Below the pieces are notes generated by a model. It saw only the letters and a program-made list of their open reading frames with translations, did not search any database and had not been told where the DNA came from. The position numbers were made by a program, and so were the translations under genes. A DNA stretch of 64,000 bases from assembly GCA_023512345.1 (NCBI GenBank), contig JAILZT010000013.1, positions 1 through 64,000 of the forward strand, given 5' to 3'. Below are positions 15,808 to 24,200 of this stretch, piece by piece; position 1 is the first letter of the stretch; each line of letters starts with the position of its first letter. This stretch comes from Paenibacillus sp. GTDB lineage: Bacteria; Bacillota; Bacilli; Paenibacillales; Paenibacillaceae.

Positions 15808-16263
15808 ATGGCTGCTGGATTCTACCAATTTTACTTGTTTCCAAGTGAAAATCGAGTTTTATTATCTGATGAGTTTATAGAGTTCATCGGAGATGAATAT
15901 GTACCTTTTGACTCTTTTGTATCAGAACTTCTATCAATCGAACATATAATAAAGTACTCCCCAAAAGATAAGTGGCCATCTTTTGACGATGAATGCTATT
16001 ACTGTTATGACGATGGAATGAATATGATTGAAATGGAACTCAATGCTGGAACAAAAGAAGAAAAAATTACAGAAATATCGGTGAGAACCTCATTATACAA
16101 ATCATATGGAAATATATCGATAACAATAGATTTTTGCAGAGAAATTTGTAATAGAAGTAATTTAAAAGCATGGGATATGAAACTTAAACATGTAATTGAT
16201 TTTAATAATCAAAAACATATTAAATCTGTAATTAATAAGTTTGAATCATATAAGAAGATGTAG
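15808..16263 (+). CDS. hypothetical cassette protein, 151 aa
   Basis: An ATG at 15808 has a strong GGAGG site upstream. The protein is acidic, begins with an aromatic segment (AAGFYQFYLFPSENR), and contains an unusual Tyr/Cys/Asp patch (FDDECYYCYDDGMNM, about residues 55-69). No signal or membrane segment, and no family recognised. Confidence 0.78.
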   Translation: MAAGFYQFYLFPSENRVLLSDEFIEFIGDEYVPFDSFVSELLSIEHIIKYSPKDKWPSFDDECYYCYDDGMNMIEMELNAGTKEEKITEISVRTSLYKSYGNISITIDFCREICNRSNLKAWDMKLKHVIDFNNQKHIKSVINKFESYKKM

Positions 16264-16292
16264 GAAGTTTATTCGAAGTAGGCGTTGGCCTC

Positions 16293-16451
16293 ATATAACA
16301 ATGTGTTCACGCATCGGCAGACAAGCTGCCTCGGTCCCAGAGAGAATTCAAAGAAGCGATTGCCGGGGCACATCCGCACCATCTAACCGCATCGCGACCG
16401 GACCTAACGTTCCATAAGGTGGTGGGACGTCGTGAATACGGAACGTTATTT
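16293..16451 (+). repeat. attC-like site S20, type B
   Basis: The opening box is ATATAAC (16293-16299), AATG, TGTTCACGCATCGG; the closing side is GACGTCGTGAATA, CGGAAC, GTTATTT (16445-16451). Its centre has the type B CACATCCGCACCATC/GGTGGTGGGACG pairing. Confidence 0.83.
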
Positions 16452-16536
16452 GAAACCCCTGAAAGAGTATTATAAAAACTTAAATCATTTGAATTTAATG
16501 AATTCGTTAAATGACGAAAGGGGGATGAAATCAAGG

Positions 16537-17460
16537 ATGGGGAAAATTTTGGAGAATCATATAGCACTGGTAGCTGGAGCTACTCGAGGTGCGGGTCGAG
16601 CAATTGCAATTGAACTAGCCCGAGCGGGGGCTTTTGTTTATGCCACAGGGCGAAGCAGCCGCAAAGAGGGTCCTTCAGAAATGGATCGTCCAGAAACAAT
16701 CGAAGAGACAGAAGAAATGATCCGAAACGTAGGGGGAGAGGGAGTTGCTATCCGAACTGATCATCTAGACCCTGAAGAAGTTCGTTCTCTTATCCAGCAG
16801 ATTGACGATCGGCACCATCGTCTCGACATATTAGTTAACGATATTTTTGGCGGTGATCGTTATTCTGAGTGGGATAAACGGCTGTGGGAGCATGATTTGA
16901 ATGGTGGACTCAAAATGATGCGAATGGGTATTGATACGCATTTAATCACTCTGTACTATGCATTGCCATTAATGCTTCGGGGAGATAAAGGGATCGTAAT
17001 TGAAATGACCGATGGAACAGCGGAGGCAAATACGGAGTTCCGTCAAAACGTAGGATTATATTACGACTTAGTAAAAACAAACGTCGGACGTATCGTGAAA
17101 GGGCTTACGTACGAATTAGCCAATTATCCCGTGACAGCTCTTGGAGTCACTCCAGGATGGCTTAGGTCAGAAGCCATGCTTCAAAATTTTGGTGTGACTG
17201 AACAAACATGGCAGGAAGCTTGTTCAACCATACCTGGGTTTGCAATTTCTGAGTCGCCAACATATGTTGCTCGAGGTATTACCAAACTGGCAGCCGACCC
17301 GGAAAATTCGCGTCTTTCAGGAAGCGTACTAACAGCCCGCCAACTTGCCGACCTCTATAATGTCACTGATACCGATGGATCACGACCAGATTGCTGGGGA
17401 CTTATCGCGAAACATGGCTGGAACTGCGAAGATGTTAACGTAATCCAGAAATTTCGCTGA
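16537..17460 (+). CDS. SDR-family oxidoreductase (cassette gene), 307 aa
   Basis: The ATG at 16537 is chosen because AAAGGGGG lies about twelve bases upstream and the Rossmann fold starts immediately after (residues 8-20, VAGATRGAGRAIA, glycine pattern TGxxxGxG with G-A-T at its start). NDIFGG replaces the usual NNAG. The expected YxxxK is YYDLVKTNVGR (Y and K four apart), with a catalytic Ser replaced by EMTDGT. At 307 residues it is longer than a classical SDR, with an inserted segment after the NDIFGG strand. An NAD(P)-linked oxidoreductase of unknown substrate. Codon use is GC-richer than neighbouring cassettes, suggesting a different donor. Confidence 0.87.
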   Translation: MGKILENHIALVAGATRGAGRAIAIELARAGAFVYATGRSSRKEGPSEMDRPETIEETEEMIRNVGGEGVAIRTDHLDPEEVRSLIQQIDDRHHRLDILVNDIFGGDRYSEWDKRLWEHDLNGGLKMMRMGIDTHLITLYYALPLMLRGDKGIVIEMTDGTAEANTEFRQNVGLYYDLVKTNVGRIVKGLTYELANYPVTALGVTPGWLRSEAMLQNFGVTEQTWQEACSTIPGFAISESPTYVARGITKLAADPENSRLSGSVLTARQLADLYNVTDTDGSRPDCWGLIAKHGWNCEDVNVIQKFR

Positions 17461-17580
17461 TGCCGGACGGCATAAATCTAACATTATTAATTCAAGTTAA
17501 CATGATATATAACAACTGACAGAAATTAAAGAGTAATAAGACAAGTTCGAATGATGGAAACTCAAGAAGTCAGAGGCAAC
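17461..17580 (+). other. gene-free tail of the SDR cassette
   Basis: No open frame or clear terminator is present between the SDR stop and site S21. The stretch is AT-rich and ends in the GAGGCAAC sequence that often precedes sites. Confidence 0.4.
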
Positions 17581-17721
17581 AGATACACCACATTCACGCT
17601 CCGGGGCTTACGCCCCTCGGTCCCGGAAGTAAGGTGCGAGAAGCAATTGCCGGGGCACATCTGAGAGCCTAAGAGCAGTCGATCTAAGACTCTCGACGTT
17701 GTGAATGCAACAACGTTATGT
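17581..17721 (+). repeat. attC-like site S21, degenerate left box
   Basis: The left box is AGATACA (17581-17587), followed by CCACATTCACG and a type B CCGGGGCTTACGCCCC hairpin. The right side is GTTGTGAATG, CAACAAC, GTTATGT (17715-17721). The middle arm is GAGAGCCTAAG/CTAAGACTCTC. Confidence 0.78.
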
Positions 17722-17834
17722 GGAATTTCCGAAAGACATTAATATTGAAGTATTAAGATCTTGACGCCCTTTATAACTAATTGCGAAAAACCATAAATTC
17801 AGATTTCATTAAATGAAATGGGTGTTATCTGACA

Positions 17835-18053
17835 ATGGAAGAATACATAAAAATAAAAGAGATTAATTCGCCTGAAGATTACAATAAAAGATTGGATGAT
17901 TATTTAAGAACGACAAATGTGATCCCGAATGATTTATTACATGCTTTTGATGATGCATATGGTTATGATGCTGCGACTACAATTAATTGGTCAATATATA
18001 AGTTAACAATCATATACCAGAGAATTAAACAGCCAAAAAGAGTTATCGATTGA
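17835..18053 (+). CDS. small hypothetical cassette protein, 72 aa
   Basis: An ATG at 17835 lies more than 110 bases after the closing box of S21, with only a weak ATGGGTG upstream. The product is acidic at the N-terminus and basic at the C-terminus, predicted helical, no signal. The family is unknown. Coding status rests on its being the only frame in a cassette with matching ends (GTTATGT and ACATAAC). Confidence 0.55.
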   Translation: MEEYIKIKEINSPEDYNKRLDDYLRTTNVIPNDLLHAFDDAYGYDAATTINWSIYKLTIIYQRIKQPKRVID

Positions 18054-18150
18054 AGTGTTTAAAATCTTGATATTTAACTGATACCCCCGAATAGAAAAAG
18101 ACATATTAAAGAACTAATAAAGGCTTTTTGAAGGAATTTTCGGCAACATC

Positions 18151-18298
18151 ACATAACATAATATTCTTCCAGCGGACCATACGGCTCTTGATCTGACGGG
18201 GGTATTCTCGAAGAAGAGTAATCAGGCAGATACACTCATCCCCCTAAGATAAGAGCTATCTAAGGGGAATGGAAGTCGTGAATACTGAAACGTTATGT
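18151..18298 (+). repeat. attC-like site S22, third arm type
   Basis: The opening box is ACATAAC (18151-18157), ATAATATTCTTCC (inner arm eroded); the closing side is GTCGTGAATA, CTGAAAC, GTTATGT (18292-18298). The centre includes CCCCCTAAGATAAGAGC/CTATCTAAGGGG, as in S7. Confidence 0.8.
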
Positions 18299-18328
18299 GA
18301 AATACATGCAAGCAACTAATAGAAGGAA

Positions 18329-18970
18329 GTGAGTACAATACCTGAATACTCTCACATTCAGACTTACTTGAAGTGTAATGAGAATAACTATAATAAAGTA
18401 ATTGACCAATTCGCTAAGGTATTATCTGAACTAAACCTCAATGATGATTATTTTAAATCAGAGCTCACTTGGGAGTTGTCGGATAATGGTTTCATGTATG
18501 TGGGTGGAGGTGCTGATGCGGAAGAATACAATTACAATGGAAAACCACTCCATATTAGACCTTATGTTATGGGATGGACACCAGACACATTCAAGGAACT
18601 TAATGGATCATGGCTAGAAGTTAGCCTATTATTTTGGACGGAAGAAATTGAACAAGATTATAGGACAGGACAACTAAAAGATATATACAAACCTCTTTTA
18701 TGGAATATTATGAAGAAATTTTCTGATGAATTTACCGAGTCTGGAGTATATCTAACAAATGAAGTAACAGACGGGCAGCCCTGGGAAGCGCAAGTAACCT
18801 GCAATATGAATGAATTATGGACTTTTGATGCTGCTATACTTCCACACTATCTTATAAATAACTATAGAGAGCAAAATGAAGGGATTTTTTACTTTAAACA
18901 CGAAAAAGAAAACCTATGTATAGTTAGAAAATCTATTTGGAATGAAGAACCTTGGAAGTTATTTCTTTGA
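18329..18970 (+). CDS. hypothetical cassette protein, 213 aa
   Basis: A GTG at 18329 is the only usable start after an in-frame stop at 18320; AGAAGGAA is unusually close to it. The protein is soluble, acidic and Trp/Tyr-rich, with a GGGADAEEYNYNGK segment near residue 60 and SLLFWTEEIEQDY near residue 99. No family recognised. Cassette ends GTTATGTGA and TCACATAAC match nine of nine. Confidence 0.75.
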   Translation: MSTIPEYSHIQTYLKCNENNYNKVIDQFAKVLSELNLNDDYFKSELTWELSDNGFMYVGGGADAEEYNYNGKPLHIRPYVMGWTPDTFKELNGSWLEVSLLFWTEEIEQDYRTGQLKDIYKPLLWNIMKKFSDEFTESGVYLTNEVTDGQPWEAQVTCNMNELWTFDAAILPHYLINNYREQNEGIFYFKHEKENLCIVRKSIWNEEPWKLFL

Positions 18971-18983
18971 GGGCGTATATATC

Positions 18984-19050
18984 ACATAACAATATATTCA
19001 CGCTGAGGGCCATCCGGCCCTTGGATCGCCAGAAGGTAAGAGATTCAATA
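18984..19050 (+). repeat. attC-like half-site S23 (left half)
   Basis: The left half is intact: ACATAAC (18984-18990), AATATATTCACGCTG, then GGGCCATCCGGCCC and CTTGG. The right half is replaced by unrelated sequence that contains the end of a broken gene. Confidence 0.75.
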
Positions 19051-19052
19051 AA

Positions 19053-19192
19053 ATGTTGGGTTATTTTGGAAAGGTGTAAAGATACAATTGAATCTTGGTA
19101 TGCAAGATTTCCCTTCGCAAAGAGGTTCGTGGTTGGAGTATCATGATCTTATTTATTCCAAGTTGTTTAGTTATAACTATAATACGGGATAA
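19053..19192 (+). pseudogene. C-terminal fragment of an unknown gene
   Basis: After half-site S23 a frame without a start runs to a TAA at 19190-19192. Its last part reads like a real protein end (QLNLGMQDFPSQRGSWLEY and then HDLIYSKLF). The 5' part of the gene and the right half of S23 are missing, consistent with one deletion spanning both. Family not recognised. Confidence 0.45.
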
Positions 19193-19228
19193 AAATGAAA
19201 AAAAAGCGAAAGGAGATTCGGAAATAAA

Positions 19229-19927
19229 GTGAAAAACCAATTGGATTTAATTTCAAAGTCTTACGATAAAGCCATTGATTTTGGAAGGAGCGGTATTGAT
19301 TTATACGAAGATCTTCCGGAGCATATCACAAATCATCCCGACTACCCTATGTTTCAAAGGCTGAGAATGGAAGGCTCACTTTCCGATAGTGGACGAAAGG
19401 AAATCAAGGATTATCTATCGCCAGATACAAATATGAAATTTATTGATCTTGGATGCTGTCTGAACCTAATGTTTAATGGGTATGAGACATGGCTCTCAAC
19501 ATATCATGGGATTGATATAAGCAGCAAAACCATTCAGCTCCTTAATGAGTTTGTTACAAAAAAGAAATTGCCTATTGGATCATTATATTGCGGAAGTATA
19601 CATGAAACGCCTTTTGAAGATAACTATTTTGACATTGGCGCATGTGTCGGTATACTTGAGTATTTTGAAAAAGACTTCGTTGAAAAAGCAATCGTAGAAG
19701 CTCATCGAATCATAAAGCCTTATGGGAAATTTGTTCTTGATATTCCTAACTTAGATAGCCCACTCTTCCGAATTACGATGTTAATTGAGGAGCATTTAGG
19801 CAGACCAGATAAATTTAATATGTCATCTGAAGAATTTGATGTGATACTTCAAGATTACTTTGAAATCGAAAAAAGAGAAAAAGTAGCCGGCATGATTCAG
19901 TATTTCTTGATATGCAAAAGTAATTGA
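19229..19927 (+). CDS. class I SAM-dependent methyltransferase, 232 aa
   Basis: A GTG at 19229 follows AAAGGAG by about 13 bases. The Rossmann methyltransferase motifs are present: motif I MKFIDLGCCLNLMFNG (about residues 70-85; glycine pattern looser than usual), YHGIDISSKTI (motif II), CGSIHETPFEDNYFDIGACVGILEYF (motifs III-IV) and AHRIIKPYGKFVLDIPN (motif V). The layout is that of a Methyltransf_11 small-molecule enzyme. Substrate unknown. A 55-base piece of this gene is found again at 23037-23090. Confidence 0.87.
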   Translation: MKNQLDLISKSYDKAIDFGRSGIDLYEDLPEHITNHPDYPMFQRLRMEGSLSDSGRKEIKDYLSPDTNMKFIDLGCCLNLMFNGYETWLSTYHGIDISSKTIQLLNEFVTKKKLPIGSLYCGSIHETPFEDNYFDIGACVGILEYFEKDFVEKAIVEAHRIIKPYGKFVLDIPNLDSPLFRITMLIEEHLGRPDKFNMSSEEFDVILQDYFEIEKREKVAGMIQYFLICKSN

Positions 19928-19977
19928 AGAGGTGAATCAGGCAGATACCTAGCATTAATCAAAGGGGGAAATAGGGT

Positions 19978-20280
19978 ATGAACAAATTTGGTTTGTTTAC
20001 AAAATTCACGACTCATGAAGGTCAACTTGAATCACTAGTTCAAATGCTGTTGGAAGCTGCAAATGGTATGGAGGCTATTGACAGTTGCGACATATATGTT
20101 GTGAACATTTCTGATAGCGATCCTAATTGTGTTTGGGTAACCGAAATATGGAGTGATCCGTTGGCTCATCAAGCATCATTGGCCTTAGAAGAGACAAAGG
20201 TGCTCGTCCAGAAGGCAAGGCCACTTATTGCTGGTATAGAGCAAATTAAACTTAATCCACTGGGAGGAAAAGGAATATAA
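19978..20280 (+). CDS. antibiotic biosynthesis monooxygenase (ABM) domain protein, 100 aa
   Basis: An ATG at 19978 follows AAAGGGGGAAA. The single domain matches the ABM/YgiN fold: an N-terminal strand GLFTKFTT, CDIYVVNISDSDPNCVWVTEIWSD in the middle and a HQASLALEETKVLVQKARPLI helix. Such small dimeric proteins bind quinones or heme-like ligands or act as cofactor-free monooxygenases; which applies here cannot be told. It follows the methyltransferase gene by 50 bases, so this may be a two-gene cassette. Confidence 0.82.
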   Translation: MNKFGLFTKFTTHEGQLESLVQMLLEAANGMEAIDSCDIYVVNISDSDPNCVWVTEIWSDPLAHQASLALEETKVLVQKARPLIAGIEQIKLNPLGGKGI

Positions 20281-20322
20281 CTTGTTAAACAAAAGGGGAA
20301 TGATTGTCGTTTCGTATGAGTG

Positions 20323-20352
20323 TCACATATCCGTACCACCTAACCGCATCGG
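20323..20352 (+). repeat. site remnant S24 (type B centre only)
   Basis: CACATATCCGTACCACC and TAACCGCATCGG match the type B centre of S4 and S20 with few changes, but neither end of the site is present. Confidence 0.65.
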
Positions 20353-20396
20353 AAGTAAAGTTTGAATGTATATGTATCTCAAGAGTCAGCAAATTC

Positions 20397-20505
20397 GGCT
20401 AACATAATATTCACGGATCGGGCATTCACCCATAGCCCCGGGGAAGAAAACAGCCGGACACATCCAGCATTTTTACTGGACGTCGTGATTACAACAACGT
20501 ATCTG
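20397..20505 (+). repeat. attC-like site S25, type B, closing box one base short
   Basis: The opening box is GGCTAAC (20397-20403), ATAATATTCACGG; the closing side is GACGTCGTGATTA, CAACAAC and GTATCTG (20499-20505), lacking one T of GTT. The central arm is CCAGCATTTTTACTGG. Confidence 0.78.
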
Positions 20506-20526
20506 AAATCATCAGAAGGAGAATGA

Positions 20527-20958
20527 ATGAAAACTTATATAAGATATCCATTAAATATTAAGTTAATTATCGGCATGTCGATCCTGACTTTATTATGTAT
20601 TTTAAATATTGTTACAACAAGTGACAGATCCAATAAATTACTTTATTTAGCTTTTAGTATTATCTATCTATTGATTATTACTGCAGCTGTTACAAGGAGA
20701 CTTCTTAAGCCCAGGCTATTACTACTCGATAGTAAAGTATTAATTATCAATAATAATCAATTAGAAGCCAATGATATAAGGCGGATATATATTGAAGGCA
20801 ATTGCATTATTGGAATTAAACCAAAGAAGAATAGAATAGTCCCAATAGGTTTATGTTTTAAATTTAGTAACACCAATAAAGAAATAATTACTTTAATAGA
20901 ATGGGCAAAGAACAACAATGTTGAAGTGAATCACAAAACATTTTTCAAATGGATCTAA
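20527..20958 (+). CDS. small membrane protein (cassette gene), 143 aa
   Basis: An ATG at 20527 follows AGAAGGAGAATGA. Two hydrophobic segments (about residues 11-27 and 37-53) are followed by a cytosolic domain with RRLLKPRLLLLDSK and ending in HKTFFKWI. It looks like a small PH-like (bPH) membrane protein, family uncertain. A shortened copy missing both membrane segments lies at 22798-23010. Confidence 0.75.
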   Translation: MKTYIRYPLNIKLIIGMSILTLLCILNIVTTSDRSNKLLYLAFSIIYLLIITAAVTRRLLKPRLLLLDSKVLIINNNQLEANDIRRIYIEGNCIIGIKPKKNRIVPIGLCFKFSNTNKEIITLIEWAKNNNVEVNHKTFFKWI

Positions 20959-20993
20959 AGAAATTGACAGTAATTCAATGGTGTGCTGGCATC

Positions 20994-21075
20994 AGATAAG
21001 ACCATGTTCTCACTTTGGGCCATTCGGCTCTGGGTCCGGCCGAAGTCCGATGTGAATCGATTAGGCATTTCAATT
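20994..21075 (+). repeat. attC-like site S26, decayed
   Basis: The left box is AGATAAG (20994-21000), which matches the S25 closing box in part, followed by ACCATGTTCTCACTTTGGGCC and CTGGGTCCGG, recognisable type A features with many changes. The right half is absent. Confidence 0.6.
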
Positions 21076-21102
21076 ATAAGAGGTTACTTGGGCATATACA
21101 TC

Positions 21103-21205
21103 ACATAACACCGAATCTACATTGCTGGCTATTCAGCCCTGCGAGGTTAAGTCCATTGAACCCAGTCGCTATGAAGCTTAATTGACATTTGTGAAGTAAG
21201 TCAGG
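21103..21205 (+). repeat. attC-like site S27, decayed
   Basis: ACATAAC (21103-21109), ACCGAATCTAC, then CCCTGCGAGGTTAAGTCC and CCCAGTCGCTATGAAGCTTAA (compare the GAGGCTAAGTCTTCGACCC arm of S3 and S5). No closing arm or box is left. The whole stretch between the genes at 20958 and 21283 is two overlapping dead sites. Confidence 0.6.
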
Positions 21206-21282
21206 GGTGTTGTATAAAAACCCCAAGGGCAATTCAGAATTAGGAAACTATAACATTTCATATGTGAGGTGTAATAATAATT

Positions 21283-21771
21283 ATGAAACAGTTCCCAACA
21301 CACATTGTTGCAGTATTTGGTATTGTAGAAAATGAAAAAGAAGAAATTTTACTTTTAAAACATCGAGGCCGTAATATTTGGATGTTTCCAGGAGGACAAG
21401 TTGAAGTTGGTGAAAACCTAATAGATGCTTTAATACGTGAAACAAAAGAAGAAAGCGGTATGGAAGTCGATGTGGTCAAATTGTTTAGTGTTTCATCTAA
21501 CACCTGTTCATATCCTGGATATAATGGATATGATATTGTACCAACTAAGGTTGTTATGGGATTTATCTGTAGATATATTGGTGGTGAGTTTTGTGATTCG
21601 GATGAAACTACAGAATCACTTTGGGTATCAAAAGATAAAGTCCTAGATTTAATTGTAGTTCCTGATTTTATAGATAAGTTTAAGAGTTATTTAGATTTTA
21701 CGGGTGGTATTGAGTATTTAGAATACATAACAAAACCAGAATATAATTTAAAACTTAAGTGCCGAATTTAA
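21283..21771 (+). CDS. NUDIX hydrolase, 162 aa
   Basis: An ATG at 21283 follows GTGAGGTG. The NUDIX box is complete: GQVEVGENLIDALIRETKEE then SG (about residues 46-68, matching GX5EX7REUXEEXGU). NUDIX enzymes cleave nucleoside diphosphates linked to another group, often for housecleaning or modified-nucleotide removal. The substrate cannot be read from the sequence. The first of three NUDIX genes in this region. Confidence 0.9.
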   Translation: MKQFPTHIVAVFGIVENEKEEILLLKHRGRNIWMFPGGQVEVGENLIDALIRETKEESGMEVDVVKLFSVSSNTCSYPGYNGYDIVPTKVVMGFICRYIGGEFCDSDETTESLWVSKDKVLDLIVVPDFIDKFKSYLDFTGGIEYLEYITKPEYNLKLKCRI

Positions 21772-21795
21772 TATACGTGAAGGGATTCATAGAAG

Positions 21796-22788
21796 ATGCA
21801 AAACAAAAATACGTGGCCCATTTCCACACCGGATAAGCTTAATATGGATCACGCGCAGATTGAAAACCTTGGGTTCGCAGTGAGGAAATCGAAAGTTAAG
21901 AGCTGCTTGATTCTTAAGGAGGGTTCATTAGTCTTTCAATATTATAAAAGCAATAAGATAAGAGATAACCTTCAACGAATTAATTCTTGTACGAAAAGTA
22001 TCGTATCCATTTTGATTGGGAGCGCGATAGATGAAGGTTTTATCCCTTCTGTTGATATGACGATGGAGCATTACTTTCCTGACATCATGAACAATCTAGA
22101 AGATTCTCGTAAGAAAGATATTTCTATTGAACATTTGCTGACGATGAGTGTTGGATTAGACTGGCCGGAGTTTGGAAAATGGAACTACATGCCCCCTATG
22201 TGTACCCGCGATGTAGTAAAGTTTGTATTCGATCGGGCATTAGTTGATGAGTTGGGGACACGGATGAATTACAATTCGGGTTGTTCTCATGTGCTATCGG
22301 CCATATTAATGAAAGCCACAGGCATGAAGACTTCTGCTTTTGCTGATAAATATTTATTTAAACCGTTAGGGATTGATATGGATTACCGCTGGTATGAGGA
22401 TGCAAACGGCATTAATTATGGGTCCGATGGTCTTCGGTTACTCCCCTATGATATGGCCAAATTCGGTCAGTTGTTTTTGCAGGAAGGTATATGGGAAGGA
22501 AAGCAAATTATATCTGCGGAATGGGTCAGAAAGTCAACAGAGCCCTATCTATTAACCTATGATTATATTGGTCACTACGCTTATCATTGGTGGGTAGCTA
22601 AGATTGATCCAGATGAGAATGATTTTACTTTGAATAACAGAATGTTTTTTGCGATGGGACGAAACGGTCAATTTATTATTGTCATTCCGAGTTTGCAGAC
22701 TGTAGTCGTGTTTACTAGCACGCTTGATAATACCATTAAACCTTTGGATTTTGTGCGAGAATTCATTGTGGATTCAATGGTGAATTAA
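21796..22788 (+). CDS. beta-lactamase-family serine hydrolase, 330 aa
   Basis: An ATG at 21796 follows GAAGGGATT. Class C-type motifs: SCTKS (SxxK, about residues 65-69), YNSGCSH (YxN, about residue 166) and a C-terminal FFAMGRNGQFIIVIP in place of the KTG strand. No signal peptide, so it is probably cytoplasmic. It is closely related to the chromosomal protein at 38957-39919, sharing NSCTKS, LTMSVGL/LTLSAGF, YNSGCS and HWWV/HWWI segments. An esterase or peptidase role is more likely than drug resistance. Confidence 0.88.
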   Translation: MQNKNTWPISTPDKLNMDHAQIENLGFAVRKSKVKSCLILKEGSLVFQYYKSNKIRDNLQRINSCTKSIVSILIGSAIDEGFIPSVDMTMEHYFPDIMNNLEDSRKKDISIEHLLTMSVGLDWPEFGKWNYMPPMCTRDVVKFVFDRALVDELGTRMNYNSGCSHVLSAILMKATGMKTSAFADKYLFKPLGIDMDYRWYEDANGINYGSDGLRLLPYDMAKFGQLFLQEGIWEGKQIISAEWVRKSTEPYLLTYDYIGHYAYHWWVAKIDPDENDFTLNNRMFFAMGRNGQFIIVIPSLQTVVVFTSTLDNTIKPLDFVREFIVDSMVN

Positions 22789-22797
22789 GGAGAATGT

Positions 22798-23010
22798 ATG
22801 AAAACTTATATTGCTGTTACAAGGAGACTTCTTAAACCCAGGCCACTACTACTTGATAGTAAAGTAGTAATTATCAAAAATAATCAATTAGAAGCCAATG
22901 ATATAAGGCGGATATATATTGAAGGCAATAAAGAAATAAATACCTTAATAGAATGGGCAAAGAACAACAATATTGAAGTGAATCACAAAACATTTTTTAA
23001 ATGGATCTGA
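22798..23010 (+). pseudogene. internally deleted copy of the gene at 20527
   Basis: It has the same first five codons and the same last part as the membrane protein at 20527-20958, but two pieces are missing: the two membrane segments (residues 6 to about 53) and 25 residues in the middle (after IEGN). Both losses keep the frame. The second deletion joins at a CAAT found at both edges, typical of slipped-strand deletion. The remaining 70-residue frame could be translated (GGAGAATG just upstream), but the product would have lost its membrane anchor. Confidence 0.8.
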
Positions 23011-23036
23011 AGAAATTGAAAGTAATTCAGTGGTGT

Positions 23037-23095
23037 TTCCGATAGTGGACGCAAGGAAATTAAGGACTATCTTTCATCAGAATAAATATGGGGAA
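23037..23095 (+). pseudogene. fragment of the methyltransferase gene (copy of 19381-19435)
   Basis: TTCCGATAGTGGACG and the following bases repeat a part of the methyltransferase gene with several point differences and then a stop. It is joined directly to the tail of the deleted membrane-protein copy. This shows the region was made by duplication of a segment covering at least 19.4-21.0 kb followed by deletions. Confidence 0.72.
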
Positions 23096-23109
23096 AGGAC
23101 AATACTAAC

Positions 23110-23475
23110 ATGGTAAACGTATCAAATTTAGATAAGTTTGAATCAATTAAATCATTGCAATCGACAATTAGAAAGCTTGAGAATGCCTTATCCCAAATGA
23201 CTCATAATGGCGCAAATACTACTCTAGTAAAGAAAAGACTCAAAGCTGTTTCCATCGGTTTAGCTATGCTAGAAAACGTTTGGAATCAAAGCCCACATCA
23301 TTATACCCAGGAAGATTTAGCAGAAGCTCGAAATGTTATTACCGGCTTGTTTCCATCAATTGAAAATAGTTATGCTAAATCAAAGATTGGTAGTCCTCAA
23401 AAAACACTTTTAGAAAGAAGAATTAAAGCGCTGGCACTATCTATTCAAGCGATTGACGAACTCTCCACTAAATAA
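23110..23475 (+). CDS. hypothetical helical protein, 121 aa
   Basis: An ATG at 23110 follows GGGGAAAGGACAA. The product is almost entirely predicted helix, with two related segments (TLVKKRLKAVSIGLAML and TLLERRIKALALSIQAI), so it may be an internal duplication of a helical hairpin. No family recognised and no export signal. Confidence 0.75.
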   Translation: MVNVSNLDKFESIKSLQSTIRKLENALSQMTHNGANTTLVKKRLKAVSIGLAMLENVWNQSPHHYTQEDLAEARNVITGLFPSIENSYAKSKIGSPQKTLLERRIKALALSIQAIDELSTK

Positions 23476-23561
23476 CTCGTAATGTAAACGAAGAACCACT
23501 AACTAACGAACCGGATACAATTATTTAAATGTGTAGGTATTCCGAAAAAGGCACTGACATC

Positions 23562-23592
23562 TTATAACAATGCATTCACGCTACGGGCTGGC
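23562..23592 (+). repeat. attC-like half-site S28 (left half)
   Basis: TTATAAC (23562-23568), AATG, CATTCACGCTACGGGC. The right half is missing; the next gene begins 32 bases later. Confidence 0.7.
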
Positions 23593-23624
23593 ATCGTCGA
23601 AGATCAATTGAAAGGAGACCAACT

Positions 23625-24152
23625 GTGAACCGTGTATTGGTTTTAGGATCGGGAGGATCGGGTAAATCAACCCTTTCTCAAAATCTCAGCAAAATACTCC
23701 ATCTACCAGTAATTCATTTAGACAAACATTTTTGGAAACCGAATTGGGTGCCAACACCAAATGATGAATGGGATAAAGTTGTTGAAAGTTTTACAATGAA
23801 AGAGCAATGGATCATTGATGGGAATTACTCAAGAACAATGGATATTAGAATTTCGAGAGCAGACCTGATTATTTATTTAGACATGCCGAGATGGCTTTGT
23901 ATGTATCGAATACTTAAACGAAGAGTAATGTACCATAAGAAATCTAGGCCAGACATGAACGAAGAATGTCCAGAAAAAATAGATTTTGAATTTATTAAAT
24001 GGGTATGGAATTATAGGAAAAGAAGTAGAATTAAAACAATAGAAAAACTTGAACTTGTACAAGCGAAGAACCAAAAACAAATCATTATTGTAAAAACTCA
24101 AAAACAAGTAAAAGAATTAATTGATAGATTAGAGAAGAATAAAGCGATTTGA
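23625..24152 (+). CDS. P-loop NTPase, FlaR/topology-modulator type, 175 aa
   Basis: A GTG at 23625 follows AAAGGAGACC. Walker A is GSGGSGKST (residues 8-16), followed by VIHLDKHFWKPNWVPTP and WIIDGNYSRTMDIR, then LIIYLDMPRWLCMYRILKRR. This order is characteristic of the adenylate-kinase-like proteins annotated as topology modulation protein FlaR. True substrate is unknown. A basic C-terminal tail is typical of the family. Confidence 0.85.
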   Translation: MNRVLVLGSGGSGKSTLSQNLSKILHLPVIHLDKHFWKPNWVPTPNDEWDKVVESFTMKEQWIIDGNYSRTMDIRISRADLIIYLDMPRWLCMYRILKRRVMYHKKSRPDMNEECPEKIDFEFIKWVWNYRKRSRIKTIEKLELVQAKNQKQIIIVKTQKQVKELIDRLEKNKAI

Positions 24153-24200
24153 GAGCATTTCAAGAGGTTGAAGACATTTGAAAACAAGAGGAGGATGATT

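Noticed and set aside
592..18298. CRISPR-like array of regular repeats
   Set aside because: Spacing is 0.5-2.5 kb with whole genes between, repeats are long and imperfect, and no cas genes are present.
21796..22788. True beta-lactamase resistance gene
   Set aside because: It has the SxxK and YxN motifs but no signal peptide and no clear KTG, and resembles cytoplasmic serine hydrolases; resistance is not supported.
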